The position numbers and the translations under genes are program-made. The notes under the pieces were generated by a model. It was not told the DNA's origin. It was given only the letters and a program-made list of their open reading frames with translations, and searched no databases. Positions 1-11,006 of a stretch of DNA of 64,000 nt are shown here, piece by piece; positions within the stretch are counted from its first letter, which is position 1; each line of letters starts with the position of its first letter. Origin of the DNA: Linanthus parryae (Eukaryota > Streptophyta > Magnoliopsida > Ericales > Polemoniaceae); NCBI GenBank assembly GCA_023055425.1, contig JALGPY010000007.1, positions 17,618,001 through 17,682,000 of the forward strand, read 5' to 3'.

Positions 1-2190
1 TCCTTTGTCCAGTTATACGTGGCGCCTTTCTTGAGAAGATCACCAAAATAGAAGGTCAGCACTGCGATTGCCGGTACAAATCTTCGCAAATACGATAGCT
101 TCCCCAAGAACGTCTTTAAAGTGCTTTGGTTGTGGAGTGCCACCATGCTGTGATGGCTGAAACCTTCGCGGGATAAAGCTCAATCTCATGGCGGTGGATC
201 ACACACCCCAAGAATTTCCCGGAAGTTACCCCAAATGCCCACTTCATTGGATTCATCTTTAGTTGGAAGCTCCTGCAGCTTTCGAACACCTTTCGTGAAT
301 CTCCCTGATGATCTGCTTCTTTTCTTGACTTGATGACCAAATCATCAACATAGAACTCCACTTCCTAATGCATCATATCATGGAAAAGAGCCATCATGGC
401 ACGTTGATAAGTTGCACCTGCATTCTTCAATCCAAAGGGCATAACCGTGCAGTTGAAAACCCCAACTGGCGTGATGAACGCAGTTTTCTTCGCATCTTCA
501 GGGTCCATCTTGATTTGATTATACCCACTGAATCCATTCATGAAACTGAACATCCGGTGACCTGCGGTAGATTCGATGAGCAAGTCTATGTTTGGTAATG
601 GGAAATCGTCCTTGGGGCAGAAGCGGTTGAGATCTCTGAAGTCCACGCAGATGCGGAGCTGCCCATTTTTCTTGACAACAAGCACAATGTTGGCCAACCA
701 AGTAGGGTGATGGTTACGTTAAATGAACTTGGCGCTCACCAACTTGACTATTTCCTCCTTGATCTTCATGTTGATTTCTGGTCTGAAACTCCTTGCGCTC
801 TGATTTACCGGTTTGGACCCTGACAACACCCAGCCTATGCATTGTCACTCTTGTATCAAGGCCAGGCATCTCATCGTACTCCCAGGCAAAAACATCTTTG
901 TACTCTGTGAGCAGTTTTAGCAACTTTTCTTCACCCTTGAGATCCGCACTCAAGAACACAAGCCTCTTTTTCGCTTCGAATGGGCTTAAGAATACTTCCC
1001 TTAGCTCCTGCTTCTGTGGCTTTGGTTTGTCTTCCATGCATTCGGGTGCTTCTCTCAATTTCTCCTCCGATGAGTCTGGCTTCAATTTTACCTCTTCGCG
1101 TGGTCGCTCGAGTTGGTTGATTTTCCCAGGGATATCCCCGTGCTAAGTCGGGGGTACCCCCGCGCACCTTCATATGCGGTAGCATTTCTTCCCATTGGAG
1201 TAGAAGCTTTCTACCTCCTTGCCCTTGTTGTCATGTTTCACTACCCTTTTTAGGGTGTACACATTCTTCTTCTGATAAGTAATCTTTGACACCTCTTCGC
1301 ACGCAGGCACCTTCTCCTTGGAATCTTCCCTTGTCACCATCACTCCTGCGGGTGACTGATCCTTGATATCTTCCCATCCAGGCAAAGGGGTTGGCTTAAA
1401 TGGCCCATGTGTCTTCTCGTCCGCCATCTCGGTGAACCATACTGCTTCGGTCAGGTGCGCCTCATTCAGGTTGAATGGGTTTATTGAAGCTGGTACTCAA
1501 CTACTATGCCATTCCAAATGGCCTTCATCACCTGATGAGCTGTTGAGGGTACTGCGTCAAACCGACGGATCCACGCCCGTCGATGATCTTGTGGTAAGTG
1601 ATGTTCGCATCGATGAAATAGAACTTGGCAGAACACTTTATCCTTCCTATCTGAATTCCCAGGCGAATCCACCCTACCGTCATCCTCGAATCGCTTCTGA
1701 ATCCCATTAACGAAGACAGGCGTCTGACAATCTTCTTCTCGGGAATTCTTGCCAATTTCAGGGTGTTGAGCGAGACTACGTTGACGGTCACTCCTCCATC
1801 AACAAACGCCCTTTTGAACTCAACGTCGTTGATTACTGCCGTGACATACAGGGGTTTCTGATGGCTCGGATTTGTCTTCTTATCTGATTCAGAAAAGGCC
1901 ATTATCTTACCAGTTGAGAGAGAGGCCCTTACAACTCTCCCATTGGAGACAACTATATCCTCCTCAAAGTCTTCTGCCACTTTGAGGATCGCCTTTGTCA
2001 TCTCCTTGCGGCACTTCTCTGAAAAGTTCATTTCATCAAAGAACCTTCTGAAGCCATGTGATCCCTTTATCCAGTCGGCACGCGAGTCCTCAGTGTCTAT
2101 GCTGTAGTCTTCCTCATCATGGACCTCAGCTAAAATAGGTAGCCCATCATCTGCGATCTCTTCAAGATCCATTATCGCAATCATGGCCAC
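1..2190 (-). pseudogene. Ty3/Gypsy (Tat-type) pol, broken: protease and reverse transcriptase
   Basis: Read leftward from 2190 this is the pol region of an LTR retrotransposon. The protease part (about 1528-1860) has a VDGG motif where D-S/T-G is usual. A linker follows at 714-1427 (EYKDVFAWEYDEMPGL). Reverse transcriptase lies at 116-697 with RICVDFRDLNRFCPKDDFPL, VMPFGLKNAGATYQRAM and the catalytic FYVDDLVIKS. The phrase MPFGLKNAGATYQR is typical of the Tat clade. It cannot be translated through: frames change near 1528, 1170 and 714, there is an in-frame TAG at 362-364 just before the YVDD segment, and another frame change near 116, after which LRRFVPAIA is still readable. The residue expected to be the first catalytic Asp of RT is Asn (SFMNGFSGYNQ). 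RNase H and integrase lie beyond the left edge. The element is dead by sequence, and its class is secure. Confidence 0.9.
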
Positions 2191-2238
2191 CTCCTTGTCT
2201 TTTGGCTCTTATTCTGAATGGGCTGGTAGGGGATTGTT

Positions 2239-3741
2239 TCAGACATCCTGCCTTTGCTCGCTGATGACCAGTTCCCCTTCCTTCATCTTCTTGTTTACAA
2301 GCCACTTGAGCTTCTTCCATTCAGTTGTTGGATGCGTGACTTTACCGTCGCATTCACACCACTTTGGATCCCTTAGCTGCTCCCTAGTGGGTGCCATTTC
2401 GAGCTCAGGTACGACCCCATTTTTATGCCACTGTTTGCAGAGGTCGATCACCTCCTCGATGGAGCACGGTAATGGCGGGACATCTGTGATCGAACCCTTG
2501 TGTTTTTTGTGCGGTGAGACTGTATTGACAGCCTCGCGCCCCCTCTTGTAGTTAAATCTGCCAATCCTGAAGGTCAATCCTCCTGGGGATCGCTCAATGG
2601 CATGCTTCTTCCTTTTCCTCTCAATTATGGGTTCTATATTCTTGGTACAATCGATTAACTTCGAAAAAGTAGGCATTTTCAAGTTAATCAACATACCCTT
2701 GTACTCGTCTCGCATTCCTTGGAGACATATCTCGACAAGCCGGCTTTCAATCACCTCATCTATGCACTCCAGTGACTTTGCCCTGAATTTCTTGATGAAT
2801 GCGACTCCTTCTTCATCATGCTTTTGATACATGCGCGACAAGTGAATCATCGTGACCTTCTCCTCCATCTGGAAAAACTTGGTATAGAACATTTTGACCA
2901 TGTCCTCCCATGTCTTTATGGAGCCAGCTTCCAATGTCCTGTACCACTTGTATGCGACATTCCCCAAAGACTTGGGGAACTCGCGCATCAGTAGGTTAGA
3001 ATCAACCCCGTGTGGCCCCATCATGTCGATGAAGCGCATAACATGCTCCTGAGCATTCCCATTAACATCATCGAACTTCCCCCACTTGGAAGCTTTGTAC
3101 CCTGCAGGGTTGGGAATCAAGTAAATCTCGCGTGGAATAGGAGGCGCGTTATCAACCCTCGGGATAACAGTATCCGTGAAGCATTGATTCGCAAGGAAAT
3201 TGTTCAAGCGCTGCTCCAAGGCCGTCATGCTTGTTGATGCACTTCCTCCCGCAACAGGAAGAAGGGTTGCAGCTGGGGAAGGCACATATGCAGCACTTGG
3301 ATTGGGGGTGTAACCAATATTGTTTACAGTTGCAGGCGGGGAAAGCAGGGGTTGCTGTGGTTGGACATTAGTGGGAATTCCTGGTAGCTGAGAAACAGGT
3401 GCAGCGATTGGTGGTTGAGTAATTTTTCCTTGAGCAAGAGATGGCTGGACAACTGTTAGTGGGTTTTGTAAGCTGGGGCTAGGAGGTGTAGGCATCATCC
3501 CTGTTCCCTGGGAGACAGCAGTTCCCAGTGCCTGATTCTGAGCAAGAGCTCCCAGGATCGACATGATCTGGGCCATCTGTGCAGATTGAGCATGGAGAGC
3601 CTTCGCCTGGCTCTGGAGGGTTGCATTCAACATCCCCAGGGTTGGATTACCACCAGTTGCTGTGGAATTAGGGCGGGTTTCCTCCCCTGAAGTTGTCTCT
3701 ATTGAGGGAGATCGGTTGCTGGCGTCTTCATCGTGAGACAT
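2239..3741 (-). CDS. gag: Ty3/Gypsy Gag polyprotein
   Basis: An uninterrupted 500-codon frame beginning 20 bases inside the PBS of the same element. Residues 1-165 are low-complexity, rich in Q, P, A and S. Residues about 215-360 match the retrotransposon Gag core: MRFIDMMGPHGVDSNLLMRE, then LGNVAYKWYRTLEAGSIKTW, then FIKKFRAKSLECIDEV. The C-terminus is basic (IERKRKKHAIERSPGG) and ends in a Cys/His-containing stretch (WCECDGKVTHPTTEW) where many Gags carry a zinc knuckle; no full CX2CX4HX4C is visible. Gag forms the cytoplasmic particle that packages element RNA. The pol frame starts 48 bases downstream in another frame, separated by stops. It is the only complete frame left in this element. 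Confidence 0.9.
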   Translation of the reverse strand: MSHDEDASNRSPSIETTSGEETRPNSTATGGNPTLGMLNATLQSQAKALHAQSAQMAQIMSILGALAQNQALGTAVSQGTGMMPTPPSPSLQNPLTVVQPSLAQGKITQPPIAAPVSQLPGIPTNVQPQQPLLSPPATVNNIGYTPNPSAAYVPSPAATLLPVAGGSASTSMTALEQRLNNFLANQCFTDTVIPRVDNAPPIPREIYLIPNPAGYKASKWGKFDDVNGNAQEHVMRFIDMMGPHGVDSNLLMREFPKSLGNVAYKWYRTLEAGSIKTWEDMVKMFYTKFFQMEEKVTMIHLSRMYQKHDEEGVAFIKKFRAKSLECIDEVIESRLVEICLQGMRDEYKGMLINLKMPTFSKLIDCTKNIEPIIERKRKKHAIERSPGGLTFRIGRFNYKRGREAVNTVSPHKKHKGSITDVPPLPCSIEEVIDLCKQWHKNGVVPELEMAPTREQLRDPKWCECDGKVTHPTTEWKKLKWLVNKKMKEGELVISEQRQDV

Positions 3742-3760
3742 GGCTGCTTGCTAAATTCGT

Positions 3761-3778
3761 TTCACGTCGGGTTCACCA
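3761..3778 (-). other. Primer binding site of the left Gypsy element
   Basis: On the minus strand this reads TGGTGAACCCGACGTGAA, starting two bases after the LTR terminus. It begins with TGG, complementary to a tRNA CCA end, as minus-strand primer sites do. The tRNA species was not identified from sequence alone. Confidence 0.75.
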
Positions 3779-3779
3779 A

Positions 3780-4378
3780 TGTATACAGGAGGATCCTTTG
3801 AGGAAGATCCAAGTGTACACCAGGGGTAGGGAAAAGGAACACAGGGAGTGTAGGTTGTGAGTAGGGAGAGAGCAAGACAATGGTAGCTGAGAGAGAGAAA
3901 GAGAGATAGTATATGGGCAGAGCTTCTGCGTAGTTAGATCATTGCAATGACGGGTTAACGATCCTATATATAGTGGGAATGTGACCGTTGTAGTGGGTTA
4001 ATGCGCCCATTAATGGCGGCTTAATTACCTCAACCATAACGGCACGTTCGACCGCATATATAGGGACTGTTACGTACTTCGTCCACGTATACCGGAACCG
4101 TTATGTGGTTGACCGGGTTTGTGGGACACGTGGCCACAAATCTCTCAAAGCAGTTACCAAGGGTCGCGCGCGGGCTTGGTTGTCGCTCACGCGCGACAGA
4201 TCTTACTCCAGCCTCCAAACCACTAACTCCCTACAAGTCACGTGTGGAATGATATGCGAGGGGCCCTGTCTCGCAGCCCCCATATGGATAAGCATGGGTA
4301 ATGCTTGTGTAGTACTGGAGCACCATCAGATGTGCTAGATGACTGCCACTTGTAAGCTGACTCACGTGGATGTATACA
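3780..4378 (-). repeat. 5' LTR of the left Ty3/Gypsy element (599 bp)
   Basis: The repeat is bounded on both sides by the 8-bp inverted termini TGTATACA (3780-3787 and 4371-4378) and abuts the PBS at 3778. TATA-like sequences for minus-strand transcription lie at about 3964-3971 and 4054-4060, which leaves room for an R/U5 segment before the LTR end. The bases just outside the LTR are CTATC (4379-4383), the expected copy of the target duplication; its partner is beyond the left edge. Boundaries rest on the termini and PBS, since the 3' LTR is not in the window. Confidence 0.85.
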
Positions 4379-4926
4379 CTATCTACATTTATTATCTTAT
4401 TATTTTATCGATTGAGGTCCAATTATGTAATGGTCCCAATTTGGGACCAGACAAATTATTATTTTTATCGAGGTTAATAATTAAGCGAGTATTAATTTAT
4501 AGAGGTTTTACTGTATTAACATACTGTGTAAATTACATGATGTGAGCTTCAACTCTGACCAATTGAATCATGTTAGGATAAGTGCTTTACTTTCGTACTA
4601 ATTTTAGCCTATGAATTCGATATTTGTAGTCTAAATAAGAAAAATCTTCATTATTTGGATTGTTTCTCCGGGCAGGATACTATAAGATAGCCACTTTTGA
4701 GGGTGTTTTGTTAAAACAAAACCTTCATCAATGGGTTCTAATATAGTATGTCCTCTATCTTAGAAATATGTAAATATGTGCAAAAGTTTATGTTTTTTGG
4801 CTTATGAGTTGTGGTTGCAGAACAACGTAAATTAGGAGGTTGTAAGTATTGTAATTTGAAAGGATCGTTAAAATGGTGAGTTTAGAACCAAAATATAGTT
4901 CATATGAATACTTGTAGAACATTTAG
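4379..4926. repeat. Intergenic; holds dispersed repeat R1, copy 1 (about 4530-4840)
   Basis: No gene is visible. From about 4530 to 4840 there is a copy of a repeat found twice more in the window: inverted at about 10010-10310 and direct at about 18300-18490. Shared landmarks are GTGTAAATTACATGATG, a 'gcctatgaattc' segment, 'gatagcca' and, in copies 1 and 2, 'acaaaaccttcat'. No terminal repeats or coding capacity were seen, so the family is unassigned. Confidence 0.55.
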
Positions 4927-5460
4927 TTTTTTTTTTTTTTTTTTTGGTAAAAAATGAAGAGTATAAACAACTGAGGCTCCACATGCAAATTGGGGGAGGA
5001 TAAACCCTTACAATCTTTATTCTAAACATCTCCAAAAAGATGGGGAATAAAAATTATCCTGATAAGATTAACATTGTTTGAAACAAAAGGAGACATACAG
5101 GCGAATCATAAAATTAGAACTAGAACTGCCTGCAGCACTCATAGAAAGAGAATCAGCAGTCTTGCTTGTCTCCCTTTTCTCCTACTTCAGCTGAAAGATT
5201 CATTGTTAAAATCAATGTCCGTGAAAGTACTTTTTACCATCACGCGCGTGACATGTTTTTAATACTAGTTGGGGTGCACGTGAATTTGACTCATTGAGTA
5301 TGCGTAGAATGTATGATTATGTTCAGAAATTATTTCGGATTATGATTTAAAACGACCAATGAATGTAAATATGAAAGAAATTGTTTGAGCAAACGAACAA
5401 TTGCATTGTTTATTGTGATTTGAAATTTTAGTAGACTCCTATCGATAAAAAGTTATCCTA
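4927..5460 (-). other. Poly-A-tailed 3' end of a retrosequence or transcript remnant
   Basis: A run of 19 T at 4927-4945 is, on the minus strand, a poly-A tail. About 70 bases upstream of it on that strand is an AATAAA (5016-5021 on plus). This is the layout of a reverse-transcribed 3' end, either a LINE tail or a processed transcript. No protein family could be read in the 500 bases upstream, and no target duplication was identified. Confidence 0.4.
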
Positions 5461-5472
5461 TTGTGACCGAAG

Positions 5473-6223
5473 TTAGGGTTTCGGCCGCCACCACCTCCAC
5501 CGCGGCCACCACGGGAGGAAGTGGTATAGAAGGCAGTAGGGTTTGGAATCGGAGGTAGAGATCTGGGATTCTAACATATGTTCCTCTGAGCGAAGAACAT
5601 GCAGATCAGCAAATGAAATCGGAGCAGAATTGATCCGAATAGAAGATCTAAAGGAATTGTACTCTGGTGGGAGGCCGTTAATGGCATAGAGTAACATATC
5701 CTCGTCATCAATCAAAACAGAAGAAGAGACTAAACGGTCACAAAACGATTTAAGCTTCTGCATGTAAGGATCTATTGAATCTGAACACTTTTTAATAGTT
5801 TCCAAATCAGATTTTAACTGTAAAATGTTTGAACGAGAAAGTGAGGCATATCGGTGTTCTAAAAGAACCCAAGCAGATCGAGAACTAGTAACCCCAATAA
5901 CATGGGAAAGAGCCTCATGCGAAAGAGTAGCATTGATAAGAGTTAAAATAACCTCATCTTGCATCTGCCAGGCAGTATATATCGGATCGACCGTCTATGA
6001 GGCGGTGCCATCAGCGGAGGTAGTAAAACTGTGGAGGACATGGGTGTGAACCATCCACAAAACCAAAAAGAGACTGTATCCGTAGAATGGAAGACAGTTG
6101 ATGCTTCCAAACCACATAGTTTGTAGAATCTAACTTGTTAGGTAGAAGATTGTGTATATGTGATAGTATAGCCAGCGGATTTGAAGCCGCCGTCGGGTTT
6201 GTGGTGGTGGAGAGCATGATCAA
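5473..6223 (-). pseudogene. Ty1/Copia Gag remnant (UBN2 type)
   Basis: The N-terminal part (6011-6223) carries ILSHIHNLLPNKLDSTNYVVW followed by a LFGFVDGSHPCP segment. The next part (5473-5964) carries LVLEHRYASLSR-type sequence (WVLLEHRYASLSRSNILQLK), SIDPYMQKLKSFCDRL and AINGLPPEYNSFRSSI. This is the standard order of a plant Copia Gag. A stop and frame change separate the two parts near 5965-6011, and the frame ends in a W/R/P tail at 5473 with no protease or polymerase following. The PBS and an LTR lie immediately upstream, so this is the 5' end of a minus-strand element whose 3' part has been lost. Confidence 0.85.
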
Positions 6224-6224
6224 A

Positions 6225-6236
6225 GATTTGATACCA
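6225..6236 (-). other. PBS of the Copia remnant (initiator Met tRNA type)
   Basis: On the minus strand this reads TGGTATCAAATC, a variant of the TGGTATCAGAGC site complementary to the initiator methionine tRNA, located just upstream of the gag start. Confidence 0.7.
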
Positions 6237-6501
6237 TATTAGATCTGAGAATAGAGAGAGAGAATCAGATACATAGCATGTTTAGAGAGAGAAATGTTTC
6301 TCATTCATTGTATTGAATCAAGCGGAGAAAACAAAGAGACATACATCACAATGAACGGTCACACAGTGAACCGTTGCAGTAGAAGAGAGTCGAAGGATCT
6401 AGAGCTAGGGTTTACACTTCAGCCTTAGGCGAATGGGCTTGAATACAAATGGGCTTTACTAATACTAATGGGCTTGAATATTTGCCCAGATCTAGCAGAC
6501 A
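6237..6501 (-). repeat. Probable 5' LTR of the Copia remnant
   Basis: The segment adjoins the PBS and, on the minus strand, plausibly starts TGTCTGCTAG (plus 6492-6501) and ends at 6237. It contains the AG-rich leader and repeated 'gggcttgaata' sequence seen in such LTRs. There is no second LTR, so the outer boundary is an estimate. Confidence 0.5.
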
Positions 6502-7978
6502 TCATTTGGACCTCGTCAATTTCGGGCTTGGAGTCTTTGGGATTCTATAGTCCATATTGTCTAAGAACGAGAAGGGTAGACCAAGTCGGAATCCAGGGGT
6601 TGCGAACCTGGGGATTCCAAAGCTTCCTTCTCTTTGTGTCTTACACTGCTCAAGTATCTTTGTCGCCATTAGAAACACGCGGAGAGACCTCAAACGAGAG
6701 AGGAAGAGATGAAGGCATTTTTTCTTGTTCCTTTTTTTGTTAATTTTAGTGAAAAAGATGCAAATACCCCAGCTAAAGTAATTTCCGTCAACTAAATGCA
6801 ACAGACGGTAGTCAAGGGTATCCAAATGCATTGATTTCGGAAGTTTGGGACCGTTACCGCATGCTTTTAAAATTTGTGTACCAAATTCACAGATGATGTA
6901 AACTTTGGGTACTTCCGATGCATTTTTCCCTTTTATTTCTATCATATATATGATAGAAATAAATGCTGAAAAAAACCCTAAAATGACTTAATGCTGACAA
7001 AATAATCAGACGTTCTCAACAAAGTACAAAAAACTGAAATATATAAATGTGATGTAATTGAGGAGTAAATGGAAAGCGGTGAATCTTGTTTACATCGAGG
7101 GGTATTTTTTGTGATTTGAAAAAAATAGAAAACCAAATATAGGAGAAAACACATGAAAGTGTTAAACTCTCTAAAGTGTTAAACACTTAATGTGTTAAAC
7201 ACTAAAGCCTCTTTCACCTTTTTATAGTAGAGAAAAGAAGAAGCTACAAGGTTCATATATATTTAATCGAGTGTATATACGTTAAAAAATATTTTGAATT
7301 TCTAAACATTGCAACAGCTTCATAATTGCTCTAGGTTTAAAACAAACAAAGTTGTGATAAAATAAAAGAAGCCACAAACTAATATTCTAATCAGACCACT
7401 TGCATAACACTACATTATTGACTACCGATAAGATATGAATGATGATGTACCATATGACTTCAAACCACTTGTTACCTAAAATTTAGTATTTCCATAGTAG
7501 GGATTCATTTTACTACATTTGGAAATTTGTTGTGAACTAAAGAGTAGAGAAGAGAGAACAATGTGGAGAGGAATATCAAGTCTATATTATTCTCCACCAA
7601 ACCACCATTTATATAGGGTGTGGGGGTCAATCAGTATCATATATACATGGTAGTACAATATTATGTGAATATTCACCATATCAAATATATATTTCATAAC
7701 AAAATTATGTTTATATTTATGTCTAAAATTATGTCATATAGCATTACTCTATTCATAAATCAACTAACAAGAAACATTCTAAATTTTATAATCGTAATAG
7801 CACCCATGCTATATACTGACTAGTAAATATAAAGAAATAAGGCATTAATTTATTTTCTTTTGTTAACATAAATAACGCAATGATGGGTCACATTAAACAG
7901 AAACGGTCACACAATGTGACAATGTCCCAAATACATGTGGAAAAGCCCTAAACGCCTCAACAGTAGCAATCAACTCAG
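6502..7978. other. Intergenic; 32-bp perfect palindrome at 6932-6963
   Basis: No supported gene. A 147-codon minus-strand open frame here resembles no family I know and overlaps low-complexity sequence. The palindrome at 6932-6963 (arms TTTATTTCTATCATAT) could form a cruciform or hairpin. At 7155-7205 there are overlapping short 'gtgttaaacac' inverted repeats. The remainder is AT-rich and featureless. Confidence 0.5.
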
Positions 7979-8317
7979 GCCCCGCTTTCTTTATCTAAAT
8001 TTAGGCGATTTTTTATCTTTTTTAAGTCATAAAAAAAGTTATAATCATGTCATTTTCGTTAAAATTTATATCTGATAACTTTTTACCTGTTTATAAGACT
8101 ACAAAAAGTTAGTATTTTCTAACTTCAACTTTTTTATCTTTTTACTCTTTAAAACTAATTTTTAGGAGATAAAATAGAAGTTAAGTAAACAACATTTTCT
8201 ACTAAAAAGGTAACTAAAACTTTTTAGAAAACTTATTAGGAACAAAGTAAACAACCTTTTTATTTTTTTCTAGAAAAAGATAAAAAGTCGTCTAAATTTA
8301 GGTAAAGAAAGCAGGGC
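7979..8317. mobile_element. Foldback MITE (339 bp) at the kelch 3' end
   Basis: Long terminal inverted repeats of about 45 bp: GCCCCGCTTTCTTTATCTAA at the left and its near-complement ending GTAAAGAAAGCAGGGC at the right. CTCAG flanks both ends (7974-7978 and 8318-8322), a plausible 5-bp target duplication. The interior is AT-rich and non-coding. Superfamily is uncertain; the GC-rich termini would suit hAT, but an 8-bp duplication is not seen. Confidence 0.75.
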
Positions 8318-9075
8318 CTCAGTCTCCTCCTTCCCATCGCAATGCGCAGAAACCCTAAATATAGTGCAACAAATACCTAAAGCCGTCGCCAATTCCCACA
8401 GCAAACAAAACCTGCCGTAGCCGACGTAAGCCACCAGAGTGCCCGACGGATAACCGTAATCATCCACAACCGGTGACGTCACCCCTTTCTCCATCCCCTC
8501 TATTGCCTTGTCGAACCACTTCCCTTCCCCCAAATCGTAAACTAATAGATTTTTCCAAAAGTAATACATCATATTACCAGCAACCACAAAATTGCCGTCA
8601 AAATTCTTACCAACCCAGAGGCGGCGTATTGGGTTCCACAGCTCCGAATTGTACATCATATGGCGGTGGTCCTTTTATGGGTTTCCAGCAGTTGAAAATG
8701 GGGTCGAAAACTTCGCAGCAATCCTCCGGTTTATTTGATTCATCTCCGCCGGCCACGTAGATCTTCCCGGAATTGACGCGGGGTGTTTAGGGGAGGAGCC
8801 TTCTTCCAGCCGAGATCTACGCGGCGGGTGTCGAGGTAATAGACTTCAGGCGTAAAGTAGCGGTCGCTGCCGCCGAAGGCGTAGATGACGGGGCCGAGTG
8901 CAACGGACGTGGTGGGCGTAGGCGTTGCCGGAGGCAGCTTGGTGATGGGAGTAAGCTCAGTTAGGTTGCGATCGATCATGTACCATTCCGATTGCCCGTA
9001 GTATCCATAGGTACACAAGTAAACTTTTGAAGACGAGGAAGAAGAAGAAGAAACAGCTGTTTCAGATTGGCTCAT
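8270..9075 (-). pseudogene. Kelch-repeat protein pseudogene, tail supplied by a MITE
   Basis: Reading leftward from the ATG at 9075, a serine-rich start is followed by kelch-blade motifs: ALGPVIYAFGGSDRYF and WKKAPPLNTPR in the first frame. The second frame, from about 8778 to 8608, has VNSGKIYVAGGDE and VFDPIFNCWKPI. The third frame, from 8659, has NFVVAGNMMYYFWKNLLVYD and AYVGYGRFCLLWE. Plant kelch and F-box/kelch proteins share this GxIYxxGG plus W spacing. Two frame changes (near 8778 and 8655) prevent continuous translation. The last 15 codons and the stop come from the inverted terminus of the adjacent MITE (left of 8317), so the original C-terminus is gone. No F-box is visible at the N-terminus. 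Sequencing error could explain a frameshift but not the MITE tail. Confidence 0.75.
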
Positions 9076-10009
9076 GATGTACTGGTTTTTTCTCTTGCGA
9101 CGATGACCTAATATTTAGCCAACATGGTTTCACCTCCATGGGGTGTAGGACAAGGGGTCAAGCGGGCCTGTCCACGCTTAAAACCAGCCCGTCCCTGCCA
9201 GCACCCAATATGACCCAAAACTTCATTTTAGCCCCAACCCGGTGCGGTTCGCTTACTACACCTGACCAGGTTATGTGAATTGACTCTTTCAGGTTATAAT
9301 TGTTAATGGGAGTTGATTCTTACTGAAAAAGATTTATTGTTGCAGTCCTATTAATCAATTTTATGTCTAGCATGACGAATTTAACATTCTTGTTATTTAA
9401 TATGTTATAAACTACTACATCAGATCCGCCAGATTCTTTATATTTTGACTTATAAAGGTTGAGGGTTACTTTGACGTCCTAGAAAAATGATGCAAGAATT
9501 TGGAACCTTGCTTAGAGAGAAGGGGTGGTTTTGTTACATGTTCTTGCTTACAAAGAAGAGGTTCAGCTTACACATACATACTGACCAATACCTCACTCTT
9601 TTGCAATGGAAAAAGTGAAAAACTGAGACAAAAGAGCGAATTCTGCCGTTTATTTTGAACTAAGCCATCTTTGGTCTCGGCAGTCATGCCTTCGCACCGC
9701 TTTTAATCTCATATTTCGATACGATAAACGTATCGATAAACTTGAGAAGAAGATAGATTTAGAAGAGACTTTAGAAAAGACGAGAGCTTGGGGAATAGAG
9801 AGTAGGAGAGATTAGGGTTGAGAGAACAAATATTCTTATTGAATAATAATGAAAGACTACAATGCTTAAATAGATAAACTAATAACCTAAAGCCTACTCT
9901 ACGGACTAAATAACAACGAAATAATAATAATAATAATAATTGAATAACTAAATAGCTAAATAATATTAATACGAGACGGTTTTATATTTCCAAACATGAG
10001 TTTTTCTTT
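9076..10009. other. Intergenic, AT-rich; (AAT)n microsatellite near 9918-9940
   Basis: No gene recognised. There is a short AAT tandem run at about 9918-9940. The 9720-9900 stretch resembles an LTR leader (AG-rich, 'agggttgagagaacaaat') but shows no PBS or partner. Confidence 0.4.
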
Positions 10010-10310
10010 TCATCGTCCTCTTAATCTGTAATTCTGTTGTACTTGTTGTAATTAAATTGATGCACATATTTATCTGACGGAGGCCATACTATAATACTAC
10101 TAGAACCAAATGAAGGTTTTGTCTTATCAAAACACAGTCGACAATGGCTATCCAACACTATCCCACTGGGAGGGGAAAAAATCCATTTAATAAATATATT
10201 GCTAATTTGTACTATAAATATCTGAATTCATAGGCTATAATTAGTAAATCAATGGGTCAAAGTTGAACCTCACATCATTATTAATGCGTCATGAAGTGTA
10301 CAAGGCCCTA
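10010..10310 (-). repeat. Dispersed repeat R1, copy 2 (inverted)
   Basis: The reverse complement of this stretch aligns by eye with 4530-4840: shared blocks include 'gcctatgaattc', 'ggatagccat', 'acaaaaccttcat' and 'tagtatggcctc'. It lies inverted relative to copies 1 and 3. It is followed by an A/C-rich tract at about 10340-10383. Confidence 0.55.
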
Positions 10311-10560
10311 GTTCAGCTAAGTTAGATTTTAAGATATATTAAAAAAAACAAAAAACAAAAAAAAAAAAAAACAAAAAAAAAAACTGACACGTTTGGATAA
10401 GTTATATAGATTAAAGATTTTTTGTTAGTAACCGAATTCGGTCACTGATTGACCCGGATCATGTTATTATTTAAATATTTATTAATGCATACAAATAGAA
10501 CCGGACCCAGTTATTATTGAGCCGATGCCTGCTGATTCAAAACAGGATCCGGCTTTGTTA

Positions 10561-11006
10561 GGACTAGTTTGGGAATGCTGTGGCAGTGGTAGAAAGTTGT
10601 TGTGTGAAAACACTGTAGAAACCTGCGGTGAATTCTTGATAAAATGTTGTTTGGTAAATATTACGAATAAGCTGCTGCGAATTATTGATATGGTAATTTT
10701 GTGTTTGGTAAAATCAACTGTGAAGTTGCTGTGAGAGGGTAAAATGACCAAAATCTATGACACGTGTCATTTCCGGAAAAATAACTATTGATATTTAAAA
10801 AAATTGTAAGGTCAAAATCGATTGTAGATAAATTAATCAAAATCACTTTCTGAAAAAGCATCTCTCCCCTTGCATCCTGAAAACTGCTGTGGGACAGCAA
10901 AAACTATCCGGAAAAGCAGAAATTTTATATTTACCAAACACACTAAAATTGCTTCTGCTGTCGGAAAGCAGCTGTGCTGACAGGAGAAGCATTCCAAAAC
11001 TCCCCC
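10561..11006. mobile_element. Tourist-like (PIF/Harbinger) MITE, 446 bp
   Basis: Flanked by TTA on both sides (10558-10560 and 11007-11009), the standard 3-bp target of PIF/Harbinger elements. Terminal inverted repeats start GGACTAGTTTGGGAATGCTG and end with the complement (GCATTCCAAAACTCCCCC). Long inner portions repeat the 'gctgtg' and 'aaagcag' words in opposite orientation. The same family is present at 55499-55943. It has no transposase. Confidence 0.88.

Noticed and set aside
6502..6945. 147-codon minus-strand ORF
   Set aside because: No family motif, mixed composition, and it begins next to an LTR; part of it is a lysine-rich run from an A/T tract. Not supported as a gene.
9690..10000. 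LTR-like leader sequence
   Set aside because: AG-rich composition suggests an LTR, but there is no PBS, partner repeat or target duplication.
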